This document shows positions 19,193 to 27,983 of a stretch of 64,000 nt of DNA, one piece after another. The notes below the pieces were generated by a model, which had not been told where the DNA came from, did not search any database, and saw only the letters and a list, made by a program, of their open reading frames with translations. Numbering within the stretch: the first letter of the stretch is position 1; each line of letters starts with the position of its first letter. The stretch comes from Methylosinus trichosporium OB3b (lineage in GTDB: Bacteria; Pseudomonadota; Alphaproteobacteria; Rhizobiales; Beijerinckiaceae). The position numbers were made by a program, and so were the translations under genes. Location of the stretch: NCBI RefSeq assembly GCF_002752655.1, contig NZ_CP023737.1, positions 868,001 to 932,000 on the forward strand, read 5' to 3'.

Positions 19193-19438
19193 ATGATCGA
19201 GCTCGTTCGGCAAATGATCGACGAACACGGGCGACTGCCGACGCCCGCGCGGCTGCTGTCGCCCAATGCCGATCTCTATGAGATCGGCCTCACCTCCTTC
19301 GCCGCGGTCGAGGTCATGCTGGCGCTCGAGGAGGCGCTCGGCCTGCAGTTCCCCGAGCGCATGCTGCGCCGCCAGAGCTTCGGCTCGATCGCCTCCATCG
19401 TCGCCTGCCTGCGCCAGCTCGAGCGCAAGGCCGCCTGA
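19193..19438 (+). CDS. Orphan acyl carrier protein
   Basis: An 81-residue phosphopantetheine-binding protein. The attachment Ser is in ADLYEIGLTSFAAVEVMLAL, with Thr-Ser in place of the usual Asp-Ser of fatty-acid ACP. This points to a dedicated carrier of the polyketide/peptide type rather than AcpP. The ATG at 19193 gives a normal ACP length; a GTG at 19130 would add 21 residues. No synthetase, ketosynthase or phosphopantetheinyl transferase lies nearby, so its acyl group and partner are unknown. Confidence 0.8.
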   Translation: MIELVRQMIDEHGRLPTPARLLSPNADLYEIGLTSFAAVEVMLALEEALGLQFPERMLRRQSFGSIASIVACLRQLERKAA

Positions 19439-19442
19439 CGAC

Positions 19443-19817
19443 TCAGAGCTGCACGCCCGACGGGCAATAACGCGCCGTCGGATCGGCGGCGACGAGGAGA
19501 TCGGCGGCGGGCCATTGCCGCCGGTCGACATGAAAAGCCTTCACGCCGGGCAGAACCGGCGGCGCCGCGTCGAGCCAGCGACGGAAAGCGATGGCGCTGC
19601 GGCCCTCCTCTCGCTTGACGCGCGCGGCGACGCGGTCCTTGCCGGGGACGGGCAGAAGATTTTCCAGTCCGCATTGCGCGAACAGCGGCTCCTCCCGAGA
19701 CGGCGCCGCCGCCGCACGCTGGACGGAAACGAAGATCGCGAACAGCGCGAAAGCCACAAAGCAAAGGAAGAGCGCGCCGATCTGGCGCGGGCCGATCGAG
19801 AAGAGCGACCTCGACAT
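19443..19817 (-). CDS. Hypothetical membrane-anchored protein
   Basis: A 124-residue protein with one N-terminal membrane segment (IGALFLCFVAFALFAIFVSV) and a periplasmic part holding two cysteines (FAQCGLENLL and ARYCPSGVQL). I do not recognise the family. It converges with the ACP gene, with 4 bases between stops. The start ATG at 19817 gives a normal signal-anchor. It could be a small envelope protein; nothing more can be said. Confidence 0.6.
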   Translation of the reverse strand: MSRSLFSIGPRQIGALFLCFVAFALFAIFVSVQRAAAAPSREEPLFAQCGLENLLPVPGKDRVAARVKREEGRSAIAFRRWLDAAPPVLPGVKAFHVDRRQWPAADLLVAADPTARYCPSGVQL

Positions 19818-19921
19818 GACGAGCCTCCGTGCGGCCGCCCATCGCGGCCTCGCTCGTCAAATGGCGCGGCGCCGGCGCCTTCCCATCCGAATCGTCGCCA
19901 TGCTTAGCGTTTGGTGAGCGT

Positions 19922-20536
19922 TCAGCTCGCCAACTCTTTCAGCCCGCGCCGGATCAGCGCGCCCGTATCGGCGGATTCGCCCAGCGCCTTCAAGCTCGCG
20001 GCGACGGCCGCCGCCGCCTGCGGGCGGCCATAGCCGAGATTGACCAGCGCCGAGATCGCGTCCTGCGCCGCCTGCGGCGCGCTCGCCTCGGTCTCTCCCG
20101 AGAGGCGCGCCAGCGCCGGATCGAGCGCCGCGAAGGCCGGCGCCTTATCTTTCAATTCGGCGACGATGCGGGCGGCGAGCTTCGGCCCGACGCCGGAGGC
20201 GCGCGCCACCATCGCCTTGTCCTGCCCGGCGATGGCGGAGGCGAGCTCGCCGGGGCCGAGAATGGAGAGAATGGCGAGGGCCACCTTGGCGCCGACGCCC
20301 TGCACACTCTGCAGCAGGCGGAACCAGTCACGCTCGGCGTCGGCGGAGAAGCCGAACAAGCGGATCGAATCCTCGCGCACCTGGGTCTCTATGGCGAGCG
20401 AAGCGGCTTCGCCCGCGCGCGGCAGCTTCTGCAACGTGCGCGTCGAGCAATGGACGACGTAGCCGACGCCCTGCACGTCGAGGATCACGAAATCATCGCC
20501 GTAGGAATCGACGACGCCTTTGAGCTTGCCGATCAT
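19922..20536 (-). CDS. ruvA: Holliday junction DNA helicase subunit RuvA
   Basis: A 204-residue RuvA, which tetramerises on Holliday junctions and loads the RuvB motor. Domain I starts [20 protein letters not shown]; the helix-hairpin-helix pair is [14 protein letters not shown] and [19 protein letters not shown]; the C-terminal RuvB-contact domain ends [12 protein letters not shown]. ruvC and ruvB, which often flank it, are not seen within the window. Confidence 0.96.
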   Translation of the reverse strand: MIGKLKGVVDSYGDDFVILDVQGVGYVVHCSTRTLQKLPRAGEAASLAIETQVREDSIRLFGFSADAERDWFRLLQSVQGVGAKVALAILSILGPGELASAIAGQDKAMVARASGVGPKLAARIVAELKDKAPAFAALDPALARLSGETEASAPQAAQDAISALVNLGYGRPQAAAAVAASLKALGESADTGALIRRGLKELAS

Positions 20537-20617
20537 CGATGCCCGCCCCTCCCGCGCGCATCGTCGAGTGAGCCTCGAGGCTCACGCTCCAAGACGACCG
20601 GGCGGCTCCGAAAGCTG

Positions 20618-21571
20618 TCAGATCTTGCGTCCGATCGACAGAAATTTTTCCGCGCGGGCGTCGATGATCTGCGCCCGCGACAGGTTTCCGAGGCCGGCGA
20701 GCGCATGGTCGATCGCCTCGCCGACCGCCGTCACCGCGGCCTGCGGCTCGCGATGCGCGCCGCCCGCGGGCTCGGCGACGATGACGTCGATGATGCCGAA
20801 TTTGAGCAGGTCCTGCGCGGTGATCTTCATGCTGGTGGCCGCATCCTGCGCCTTGGTGGCGTCGCGCCACAGGATCGAGGCCGAAGCCTCGGGCGAGGCC
20901 ACCGTGTACACGGCGTGCTCCAGCATCAGCACCTTGTTGCAGGTGGCGATGGCGATGGCGCCGCCGGAGCCGCCCTCCCCCACCACCACGGCGACATTGG
21001 GAACGCCGAGCGACAGCGACACTTCGGTCGAGCGGGCGATGGCCTCGGCCTGGCCGCGCTCCTCGGCGTCTATGCCCGGGAAGGCGCCCGCGGTGTCGAC
21101 CAGCGAGACGACCGGCAGGCCGAAGCGGTCGGCGAGCTCCATCAGCCGCGCCGCCTTGCGATAGCCCTCCGGCCGCGCCATGCCGAAATTATGCTCGAGC
21201 CGACTCGACGTGTCCGAGCCCTTCTCCTGGCCCATGATGCAGACCGGCTCGCCGCGAAAGCGCGCAAAGCCGCCGACGATAGCCAAATCCTCGCCGAAGG
21301 CGCGATCGCCGGCGAGCGGCGTGAACTCGTCGAACAGCTGGCGCACATAATCGGAGAAATGCGGCCGCTGCGGATGGCGCGCGACCTGGATCTTCTGCCA
21401 GGGCGTCAAAGTGGCGTAGAGATCGGCGAGCGCCTTGGCGGCCTTGGCCTCGAGCTTGCCCAGCTCCTCGCCGATCGACACGCCGTCGCCCTTGGAGGCG
21501 AGAGCGCGCAGCTCCTCGACCTTGGTCTCGAGCTCGGCGACGGGCTTTTCGAAGTCGAGATAGAAACGCAT
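20618..21571 (-). CDS. accA: Acetyl-CoA carboxylase carboxyltransferase subunit alpha
   Basis: A 317-residue AccA. It transfers carboxyl from carboxybiotin to acetyl-CoA together with AccD, the first step of fatty acid synthesis. Signature segments are TPWQKIQVARHPQRP, GQEKGSDTSSRLEHNFGMA, LVDTAGAFPGIDAEERGQAE and VVVGEGGSGGAIAIA. The ATG at 21571 gives MRFYLDFEKP, the family start; a codon at 21586 is in frame but unnecessary. It stands 81 bp before ruvA on the same strand. Confidence 0.97.
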   Translation of the reverse strand: MRFYLDFEKPVAELETKVEELRALASKGDGVSIGEELGKLEAKAAKALADLYATLTPWQKIQVARHPQRPHFSDYVRQLFDEFTPLAGDRAFGEDLAIVGGFARFRGEPVCIMGQEKGSDTSSRLEHNFGMARPEGYRKAARLMELADRFGLPVVSLVDTAGAFPGIDAEERGQAEAIARSTEVSLSLGVPNVAVVVGEGGSGGAIAIATCNKVLMLEHAVYTVASPEASASILWRDATKAQDAATSMKITAQDLLKFGIIDVIVAEPAGGAHREPQAAVTAVGEAIDHALAGLGNLSRAQIIDARAEKFLSIGRKI

Positions 21572-21824
21572 GGTTGGGGCGGACACCGAGATTGCGGCGC
21601 GAGGCCGGGCGAAGAGGCGCGGAAACTGGCCGTATCGGAGCCGGAAGTCAAGAATGCGCGCGGCGCAGCCGACCAGCGCATTTTCCGCCGGCGTTCATTT
21701 GCCGCCGACCATTCGCCGGTCGACGCGTCACACCCGGACGCCATACAGCGTGCGAGCTCGGGCCGGAGGACTGCTCCGGCCCGATAGAAGTCGAGGCTCG
21801 CGTCGCCGAGCAGAGCCTTCGCGA

Positions 21825-23528
21825 TCAGAAACGGTCCCGATGATGATGGTCGGTCCGCGTTCCGGGCGTGAAGGAGACCCCGCGCAGCACCTCGGCGAAG
21901 CGCGCCGTCTTCACCGTCGTGAACGCCTCGCCGGCCGGCAGCGTCGTCGCCGCGAGATCGTCGACGATCTTCACCAGTCTGTTGGGAGCGGCCCCCTGAT
22001 CGCCGGCGCCGCTCACCGTCGAGGTGACGGCCCAGATCGTGACGGTCCCGTCACGGTTCACGCGCCCGGTCAGATTGCGCAGGCCGTCCGTCGCCGGAGA
22101 CCATGGCAGGTCCTTGTTCTTGGCGTTCGTGCCGGTCGGATAGCCGGGAACGGTGTAGGGAACCCCGAGATCGAGGCCGGCCTGCAAGACATAGGCGAGC
22201 TTGAACTCTCCCGCGGTCTGGTCGAACACCCATTTCTGCAGGCCGGCGGCGGTCTGCGCGGCGGCCTTCGTGTAGAGATTCGAGGTCGCGTCATATTTGG
22301 TCGAGCCGTCGCCCTCATCCGCGACATAGATCGTCTTCTCGTCGGCGATCCACAGCCCGAAGGGGAAGACATTGGTCGTCGTCTTCGCCAATGTCGTGTT
22401 GAATCCTTTCAGAATGCACATGTTGTTGGGAAGGCCATCCGTCGCCAGCGTCGCCTCGTCATAGGCGAGCGGCGCGGTCGGCAGACCCGCGGAAGAGTTC
22501 GGAAGGCCAACGCCGGTAGGACATTGGAGCGGACGGCCATTGGCGTCGGTCCCCGTCGTGTCGACGAAATAGACCGTGTTGACGCCATTGCTGCCGCTGC
22601 CTTTGGTGAAGAACAGCGTGTTGTGGAAAATGGCGAGGCCGCGGAAATTGTCGTCCTTGCCGACCTTGTCGGGTTTCGTGTTGGCGGGCAGCTCGGTGAT
22701 GTTGAAGCTCGCGACCGGCGTCGGCGCGCCCGGCTGCTGCGCGACGAGCGCGCGCTTTTCGGCCGCCATGATTTGCGCTCCGGCGCCGAGCACCACGCCC
22801 GCCGGCTGAGGATTGGAGCCGTTGCCCGCATTGCCGGCGGCGTAGAGCAAAGTCGTATTGCCGCGAGAATAGGAGATCGCCGCCCGGCCATTGTCGCCGG
22901 TGTAGGCGTTCGTTTTGGTGAAATGGAATTCGCCCTCTTTGTCGAGCGCTGCGACGACCCGATAATAGAGGTTGGGGACGGGATTGGTGGGATCGACAAC
23001 GCTGGGCGTATTGGAGTTCGACACGTCGATCGCGTTCACCGGCGCGAGATAGCCCATGAAGGTGAGACGCTCGCCATCGGGCGACAGATTGAGCGCGAGC
23101 TCCGATCTGGACGAGAAGCTCGCCACGATCTGATCTTTAACCGACGAGACGCCGCGCTGCGAGCTGTTGGGCGCTTCCAGCGAACCGACGAGCGCGCCGT
23201 CGGGCGTCAGCTGATCGAGGATGATTTTCGACGTGACGCCGAAATAATCGTCCGAGAGAACATTGTTGAAGACGAATGGGAAGGTTCCGTCGTCGGTCGC
23301 GGCGACGCAGTTCGCCGGCGCGCAGTTCGGCGGCAGCGGAGCGCCGACCCGGATATTGTTCGGGTTGTTGTCGTAGACTGTTCGGCTGACCATCAAATTG
23401 CCGGGCCGCAGATGCGCGTTCTTGCCGTCTTCGGCCGCGGCGGCCCCGATCATGACCATGCTGTGAAATGAAATCGTCAGCGCGAGACGCGAAGCGCTCC
23501 CGCGGCAGAAGTTGAAACGGACGGCCAC
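21825..23528 (-). CDS. Large secreted hypothetical protein, beta-propeller-like
   Basis: A 567-residue protein I cannot place firmly. A GTG at 23528, preceded by GGGGAG 8 bases upstream, gives a complete signal peptide ending MIGAAAAEDG; no ATG gives as good a start. The mature part is rich in strands and short repeats such as AISYSRGNTTLLYAAGNAG, LWIADEKTIYVADEGDG and NLTGRVNRDGTVTIWAVTST, as in NHL/YVTN-type propellers. A few cysteines occur in the first part (PPNCAPANCVAATDDG). It could be an extracytoplasmic binding or scaffold protein. It stands alone between accA and uppP. Confidence 0.7.
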   Translation of the reverse strand: MAVRFNFCRGSASRLALTISFHSMVMIGAAAAEDGKNAHLRPGNLMVSRTVYDNNPNNIRVGAPLPPNCAPANCVAATDDGTFPFVFNNVLSDDYFGVTSKIILDQLTPDGALVGSLEAPNSSQRGVSSVKDQIVASFSSRSELALNLSPDGERLTFMGYLAPVNAIDVSNSNTPSVVDPTNPVPNLYYRVVAALDKEGEFHFTKTNAYTGDNGRAAISYSRGNTTLLYAAGNAGNGSNPQPAGVVLGAGAQIMAAEKRALVAQQPGAPTPVASFNITELPANTKPDKVGKDDNFRGLAIFHNTLFFTKGSGSNGVNTVYFVDTTGTDANGRPLQCPTGVGLPNSSAGLPTAPLAYDEATLATDGLPNNMCILKGFNTTLAKTTTNVFPFGLWIADEKTIYVADEGDGSTKYDATSNLYTKAAAQTAAGLQKWVFDQTAGEFKLAYVLQAGLDLGVPYTVPGYPTGTNAKNKDLPWSPATDGLRNLTGRVNRDGTVTIWAVTSTVSGAGDQGAAPNRLVKIVDDLAATTLPAGEAFTTVKTARFAEVLRGVSFTPGTRTDHHHRDRF

Positions 23529-23822
23529 CTTGGCGCTCCCCCTCGAGAAAGCCGGTCGGGACGGTCGCCCGAGGCTACGGCGACGGGAGCTTGGCCGAGT
23601 CTCATGACAGTTTGTCGTCATCCTCGCGCCTTCCCGGATCGCGCGGCGCGAACACCCTGTCCGCTTGCTTCGACCCGGCCGGCCCGAGGCCATGGCGCGA
23701 TCGCGGCTCGATCTCGGTTCCGCACTAGGTTGATCCTTAACCAGCGGTCTGAGACAAAGCGGCAGACGCCGCGCCGGGCGATTCGCGCCATGCGGCACAG
23801 GCCTCGTTTCGGAGACGCGTCA

Positions 23823-24695
23823 ATGGCCTCGGCTTGCACCGCCGGACTGGACACTGGCTTCATCGAGCTCGGCTACGCCAAGGTCGCGGCGCTCGGCGTC
23901 GTCCAGGGCATAACCGAGCTCTTGCCCATCTCTTCCACCGCTCATATGCGCATCGTGCCGGCCCTGCTCGGCTGGAAGGACCCGGGCTCGGCTTTCTCCG
24001 CGGCGATGCAGCTCGCGGCCCTCGCCGCCGTCGTCAGCTATTTTTGGGGCGACATCCGCTCGCTCGCGATCGGCTCGACGCGGGCGCTGCTGCGGCGGGA
24101 TTTCCGCGATTGGAGCTTCCGCTTCGTCGTCTGGATCGCGCTGGCGACCATTCCAATCGTAATCGCCGGCATCGCCCTCTCGCACACGCTCAACGCCTGC
24201 GGCTCGCCGCTGCGCAGCCTGCCGGTCATCGGCATCTCCTGCCTCGTCATGGCGGCGCTGCTCGCCATCGCCGAGCTCTATTGCAACCATTCGCGCACCC
24301 TCGATCATGTGAGCCTCAAGGACGCGCTGATCGTGGGCTTCGCCCAGGTCGGCGCGCTCATCCCCGGCGTCTCCCGCTCCGGCTCGACGCTGACCGCCGC
24401 CCTGTTTCTCGATTTGAAGCGCGAGCAGGCGGCGCAATTCTCCTTCCTGCTCGGCCTGCCGACGATCACCGTCGCAGGCGTGAAGGAACTCTACGAGCTC
24501 TACAAGGCGCATCTCGACGCGCAGGGCTGGTCGTTGCTCGCCGTCGGGCTCGTCGTCGCCTCCATTTCCGCCTTTGCGGCGATCTGGGGGCTGCTGCGTA
24601 TCCTCGAGCGCTTCTCGGCCTGGCCCTTCGTCGCCTATCGGGCTTTCATCGGGATCGTGCTGCTCGTCGGCGCCTCGACGGGCCTGCTCGTCTGA
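23823..24695 (+). CDS. uppP: Undecaprenyl-diphosphatase UppP (BacA)
   Basis: A 290-residue integral membrane phosphatase that recycles undecaprenyl pyrophosphate for peptidoglycan synthesis and gives bacitracin resistance. Both catalytic motifs are present: GVVQGITELLPISSTAHM (BacA1) and PGVSRSGSTLTAALFL (BacA2). About eight membrane segments. The ATG at 23823 precedes a family-like start; the frame extends upstream to 23604 through sequence without family match. Confidence 0.94.
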   Translation: MASACTAGLDTGFIELGYAKVAALGVVQGITELLPISSTAHMRIVPALLGWKDPGSAFSAAMQLAALAAVVSYFWGDIRSLAIGSTRALLRRDFRDWSFRFVVWIALATIPIVIAGIALSHTLNACGSPLRSLPVIGISCLVMAALLAIAELYCNHSRTLDHVSLKDALIVGFAQVGALIPGVSRSGSTLTAALFLDLKREQAAQFSFLLGLPTITVAGVKELYELYKAHLDAQGWSLLAVGLVVASISAFAAIWGLLRILERFSAWPFVAYRAFIGIVLLVGASTGLLV

Positions 24696-24825
24696 GCGGC
24701 CCGCGCAGCGCCGCTTCCGGCTGAAATGGAGCGGCGAAACGGCGCGCCCGCGATCTTTCTTTTTTGTTCGCTTTGTCGGCGCCCGGCTCTTGCCGAACAG
24801 GGCCCTCGGGACCTAACATCGACCC

Positions 24826-25347
24826 ATGGTCAAGATCGCCTCCTCCATTCGCCATGCCGGACCCGGCGACGCCGAGGCGATCACCCATGTACATGATCTT
24901 TCATGGCGTGACGCCTATCGTGGCGTGATTCCGGGCGGCGAGCTCGAGCGGATGATCGCTCGCCGCGGACCCCAATGGTGGGCGCGGGCGATCGTGCGCG
25001 GCAGCGGCATTCTGGTGCTGGAGTTCGGCCGCCCGATCGTCGGCTATGTCACCTATGGGCGCAATCGCGTCCCCTCCATGCCCTATTCGGGCGAGATCTT
25101 CGAGATCTATCTGCTGCCGGAATATCAGGGCCTCGGCTTCGGCCGTGAATTGTTCAACGCCGCCCGGCAGGAGCTGGCGGAGCACGGCTATCTTTCCACG
25201 GTCGTCTGGGCGCTCGCCGACAATGACAAAGCGCTCGGCTTCTATCGCCGGCTCGGCGGACTGCCGATCCGTCAGGCGGAGGAGCGCTTCGGAGACGATA
25301 TGCTGACGCGCGTCGCGTTCGGATTCGTCTCCGCGCCCGTCCGCTGA
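24826..25347 (+). CDS. GNAT-family N-acetyltransferase
   Basis: A 173-residue single-domain GCN5-type acetyltransferase. The acetyl-CoA pyrophosphate loop is [13 protein letters not shown], and the C-terminal [14 protein letters not shown] is the usual final strand and helix. Substrate unknown. It lies 26 bp before ppa on the same strand and may be co-transcribed with it. Confidence 0.88.
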   Translation: MVKIASSIRHAGPGDAEAITHVHDLSWRDAYRGVIPGGELERMIARRGPQWWARAIVRGSGILVLEFGRPIVGYVTYGRNRVPSMPYSGEIFEIYLLPEYQGLGFGRELFNAARQELAEHGYLSTVVWALADNDKALGFYRRLGGLPIRQAEERFGDDMLTRVAFGFVSAPVR

Positions 25348-25372
25348 CATTCCCCCCACAGGAGCTTGCTGC

Positions 25373-25903
25373 ATGCGTCTCGACGCCATCCAAATCGGCG
25401 CCAATCCTCCGTTCGAAGTCAATGTCGTGATCGAAGTGCCGCTCGGCGGCGAGCCGATCAAATATGAGCTGGACAAGGCCTCGGGGACCCTGGTCGTCGA
25501 CCGCTTCCTCTACACGTCCATGCGCTATCCGGGCAATTACGGCTTCATTCCGCATACTCTGTCGGAGGACGGCGATCCATGCGACGTGCTGGTCGCCAAC
25601 ACGCGGCCGATCGCGCCCGGCGCCCTCATCGCCGTGCGTCCGATCGGCGTGCTCTACATGCGCGACGAGGCCGGCGGCGACGAGAAGATCATCGCCGTGC
25701 CGGCCCCCAAGCTCACCAAGCGCTACGAGAAGGTCGAGACCTACACCGACCTGCCGGAGATCACGACCCGCCAGATCGAGCATTTCTTCGCCCACTACAA
25801 GGACCTCGAGCCCGGCAAATGGGTCGAGTCCGCCGGCTGGGGCGACGCCGACGCGGCGCGCAAGATCATCGTCGAAGCGATCGAGCGTGCGAAGAAGGAA
25901 TGA
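25373..25903 (+). CDS. ppa: Inorganic pyrophosphatase
   Basis: A 176-residue family I soluble pyrophosphatase that pulls biosynthetic reactions forward by hydrolysing PPi. Signature elements are [29 protein letters not shown] (the DxDPxD metal site) and DEKIIAVP. The C-terminal [17 protein letters not shown] is normal. An AGGAG lies 7-11 bases before the ATG. Confidence 0.96.
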   Translation: MRLDAIQIGANPPFEVNVVIEVPLGGEPIKYELDKASGTLVVDRFLYTSMRYPGNYGFIPHTLSEDGDPCDVLVANTRPIAPGALIAVRPIGVLYMRDEAGGDEKIIAVPAPKLTKRYEKVETYTDLPEITTRQIEHFFAHYKDLEPGKWVESAGWGDADAARKIIVEAIERAKKE

Positions 25904-25970
25904 GGGCGCTAGGGAGTAGCGCCCTCACCGGCTGCCTTCTGCGTCACGAGAAGCCGTAACACTCGGGGCG

Positions 25971-26053
25971 CCGTCATTCGAGGAGCGAAACGACGAAGCA
26001 ATCCAGGGGCCGCCCCGCGGCTCTCGATTGCTTCGCTCCGCTCGCAATGACGG
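25971..26053. repeat. Family D palindromic element
   Basis: A long imperfect palindrome: CCGTCATTCGAGGAGCGAAA at the left mirrors GCTTCGCTCCGCTCGCAATG and ACGG at the right, with inner arms GAAGCAATCC and GATTGCTTCG around GGGGCCGCCCCGCGGC. A degenerate copy is at 10908-10975. It lies between the convergent ppa and DUF1636 genes. Confidence 0.75.
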
Positions 26054-26101
26054 CCCCGGCTTCCGCTCACACAGAACGACCGCCCACTGCCGACCGCCAG
26101 C

Positions 26102-26467
26102 TCACTTCGGCGGCGGCGGCGTGCGCGACACGCCGCCCCTGCGGAAGGCCTCGGGGCGATCCTTCTTCGGCACGCGGCCGTTTTCCGAGGCGGCGTAGAG
26201 ATGCAGGGACTGGACGAGGTCCTCGACATCTTTCTCGGCGTCGAAATCGCCGAGCACGATAGTCCATTTACCCGGCGCGGCCATGGCCAGCGTGCAGGGC
26301 CTCGTGCAGACGCCGAGACATTCGACGGTTTCCACCGCGATGATCTCGCGATCCTGCGGCGTCAGCCGCGCCTCCAGCCGCTCGACGAGCTGCTGGCCGG
26401 GCCGCACCTCGGGCTCGTCCTTCTGACGGCACACGGTGCAGATATAGACGGTCATCTTATCGGACAT
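26102..26467 (-). CDS. DUF1636 family metal-binding protein
   Basis: A 121-residue small thioredoxin/ferredoxin-like protein. The cysteines are arranged VYICTVC at the N-terminus and VECLGVCTRPCTLAM at mid-length, a pattern able to hold a [2Fe-2S] cluster or metal. A conserved final strand (GKWTIVLGDFD) follows. The ATG at 26467 has GAGGA close upstream. The molecular function of DUF1636 is unknown. It follows the PepSY and TonB-receptor genes on the same strand, which suggests a role in metal or cofactor uptake (inference from context). Confidence 0.84.
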   Translation of the reverse strand: MSDKMTVYICTVCRQKDEPEVRPGQQLVERLEARLTPQDREIIAVETVECLGVCTRPCTLAMAAPGKWTIVLGDFDAEKDVEDLVQSLHLYAASENGRVPKKDRPEAFRRGGVSRTPPPPK

Positions 26468-26565
26468 GAATCCTCGCTTCGCGGGGAGCGGCGGCGCCGG
26501 CCCCCGACATTGAAGCGGGTCTTACACGCAGTTCACGGATCGCTCAACGCGGGCCGCCTCTCCCG

Positions 26566-27783
26566 TCAGGCGTCGATCGCCTCGAACGCTCGCGCCGTCG
26601 CACCCGCTTTGCGGCCCACACGCGCCTTGCGCTTCTTCCACCAGATATAGACTCCGGTGCCCGAGAGCATGGCGATGACGACGCCGAGCACGCTGACGAA
26701 GATCCGATAGGGCATGCCGAAGACGGCGGCCATATGCAGCGCCGCGAGCCAGCTGGTGATGGTGTTGCCGGTGTGCTGGCCGCTCGGCATGTCGAGGCCG
26801 ACGAATTCGCCCGTATAGGCGTTGACCAGGACATAGGTTCCGCCGCCCTTGTCGCCGATGTCGCGCGTGGAGCGCACGCGATATTGATAAAGCCCCTTGT
26901 CGCGCAGCAGATAGAAGGCGTTCAGCGCCTCCACCGTGAAGCCATTGGCGCGGGCCTGCTCGTCCATCAGCCGCGCGCCGATCGCCTGCGCCTCCTCCCA
27001 GGGCAGAAGCGCCTTGCCCGGCGGCGGATCGATCTTGAAATCCCGCGCCCAGACCGAAGGCTCATATTCGAAGACGAGGCTGGTCGCCTTGGTGTAGACG
27101 CTGGTCAGATTCCAATACACGCTGGACCAGGCGAAGATCAGCAGCGCCGCCCACAGCCACAGCCCGCTCGCGCGGTGCAGATCGAAATTGATGCGGTAGA
27201 AGGAGCCGCGCAGCTTGACGAGCCAGGCCGGCTTCCAGCGCGCGAGCCAGCCGCTGCGGGCCTTTCCCTGGCCCGGCGGCGGCAGCGTGAGATAGAAGCC
27301 GACGAAGCAGTCGATGGTCCAGGCGAGCGCGATCAGCCCGAGAATCCACGCGCCGACCGTTCCCATCGCCAGCTCGTAATGCAGGCTGTAGACGAAGGGC
27401 ATGATGGCGGCGGCGGTCGTCGGCAAGCCGCCCCATTTGAGGCGGCCGAGCTCCTCGCCGGTGACGCGGTCGAGAATGAGGCCGTCGAAGGCGAGCGGCT
27501 TGCCGTCCGGCTTCGGCTCGACGCCGATATGGGCGACGCCCGGCTCGCCGAGATAAGCGGCGTTGACGAGCGCTTCCGGCGCCAGAGCCTCGGCCCGCCG
27601 CAGCAGCGTCGCGGGGTCGAGCTCGATTCCCGGGTGAGCCCCCGGATGCACTTGCGGCGCGAGCAGATGGTCCAGCTCGGGCAGAAAGGCGAGCAGGCTG
27701 CCCGTCAATCCGACGATGATGAGAAAGACCGCCATGGTCAGTCCGACCCAGCGATGCAACCAGACAAAAAATGCGCGAGTCAT
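26566..27783 (-). CDS. PepSY-associated transmembrane protein (PiuB-like)
   Basis: A 405-residue inner-membrane protein with four clear membrane helices: WVGLTMAVFLIIVGLTGSLL (N-terminal), WILGLIALAWTIDCFVGFYL, LWLWAALLIFAWSSVYWNL and VSVLGVVIAMLSGTGVYIWW. Periplasmic PepSY-type loops lie between. The conserved LHRWVGL and SGLWLWAALL histidine region resemble flavin/haem-linked ferric reductases of the PiuB/FoxB group, which release iron from siderophores. The ATG at 27783 starts MTRAFFVWLHRW. It follows the TonB receptor, fitting iron-siderophore handling. Confidence 0.88.
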   Translation of the reverse strand: MTRAFFVWLHRWVGLTMAVFLIIVGLTGSLLAFLPELDHLLAPQVHPGAHPGIELDPATLLRRAEALAPEALVNAAYLGEPGVAHIGVEPKPDGKPLAFDGLILDRVTGEELGRLKWGGLPTTAAAIMPFVYSLHYELAMGTVGAWILGLIALAWTIDCFVGFYLTLPPPGQGKARSGWLARWKPAWLVKLRGSFYRINFDLHRASGLWLWAALLIFAWSSVYWNLTSVYTKATSLVFEYEPSVWARDFKIDPPPGKALLPWEEAQAIGARLMDEQARANGFTVEALNAFYLLRDKGLYQYRVRSTRDIGDKGGGTYVLVNAYTGEFVGLDMPSGQHTGNTITSWLAALHMAAVFGMPYRIFVSVLGVVIAMLSGTGVYIWWKKRKARVGRKAGATARAFEAIDA

Positions 27784-27922
27784 CGAATGGCCTCCAGATG
27801 TCCGCATGAATTGGACGTGCGGCGCATCGACGCCGCGCCGCTCGCTTCATCCGCCGCTCCCGCAACCCAGCGTATGACGCCGCACGCGAAAAGCAAAGTG
27901 CAGGCGAGGAACACGATGAGCG

Positions 27923-27951
27923 GCGATATCGGGAAATTGTCCCGATATCGC
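27923..27951. promoter_or_regulatory. Perfect 12-bp hairpin between TonB receptor and PepSY gene
   Basis: GCGATATCGGGA (27923-27934) pairs with TCCCGATATCGC (27940-27951) around a 5-base loop. It lies 33 bases beyond the receptor stop on the minus strand. There is no T-tract after it, so it is better explained as a stem that sets relative expression of the two genes, or an operator, than as a terminator. Confidence 0.55.
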
Positions 27952-27983
27952 GCGAGGATCACGCCGCGCGTCGATGGGGACGT

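Noticed and set aside
19829..23471. Long plus-strand frames (652 and 633 codons) opposite ruvA, accA and the secreted protein
   Set aside because: They run through several real minus-strand genes and gaps and are typical shadow frames of GC-rich DNA.
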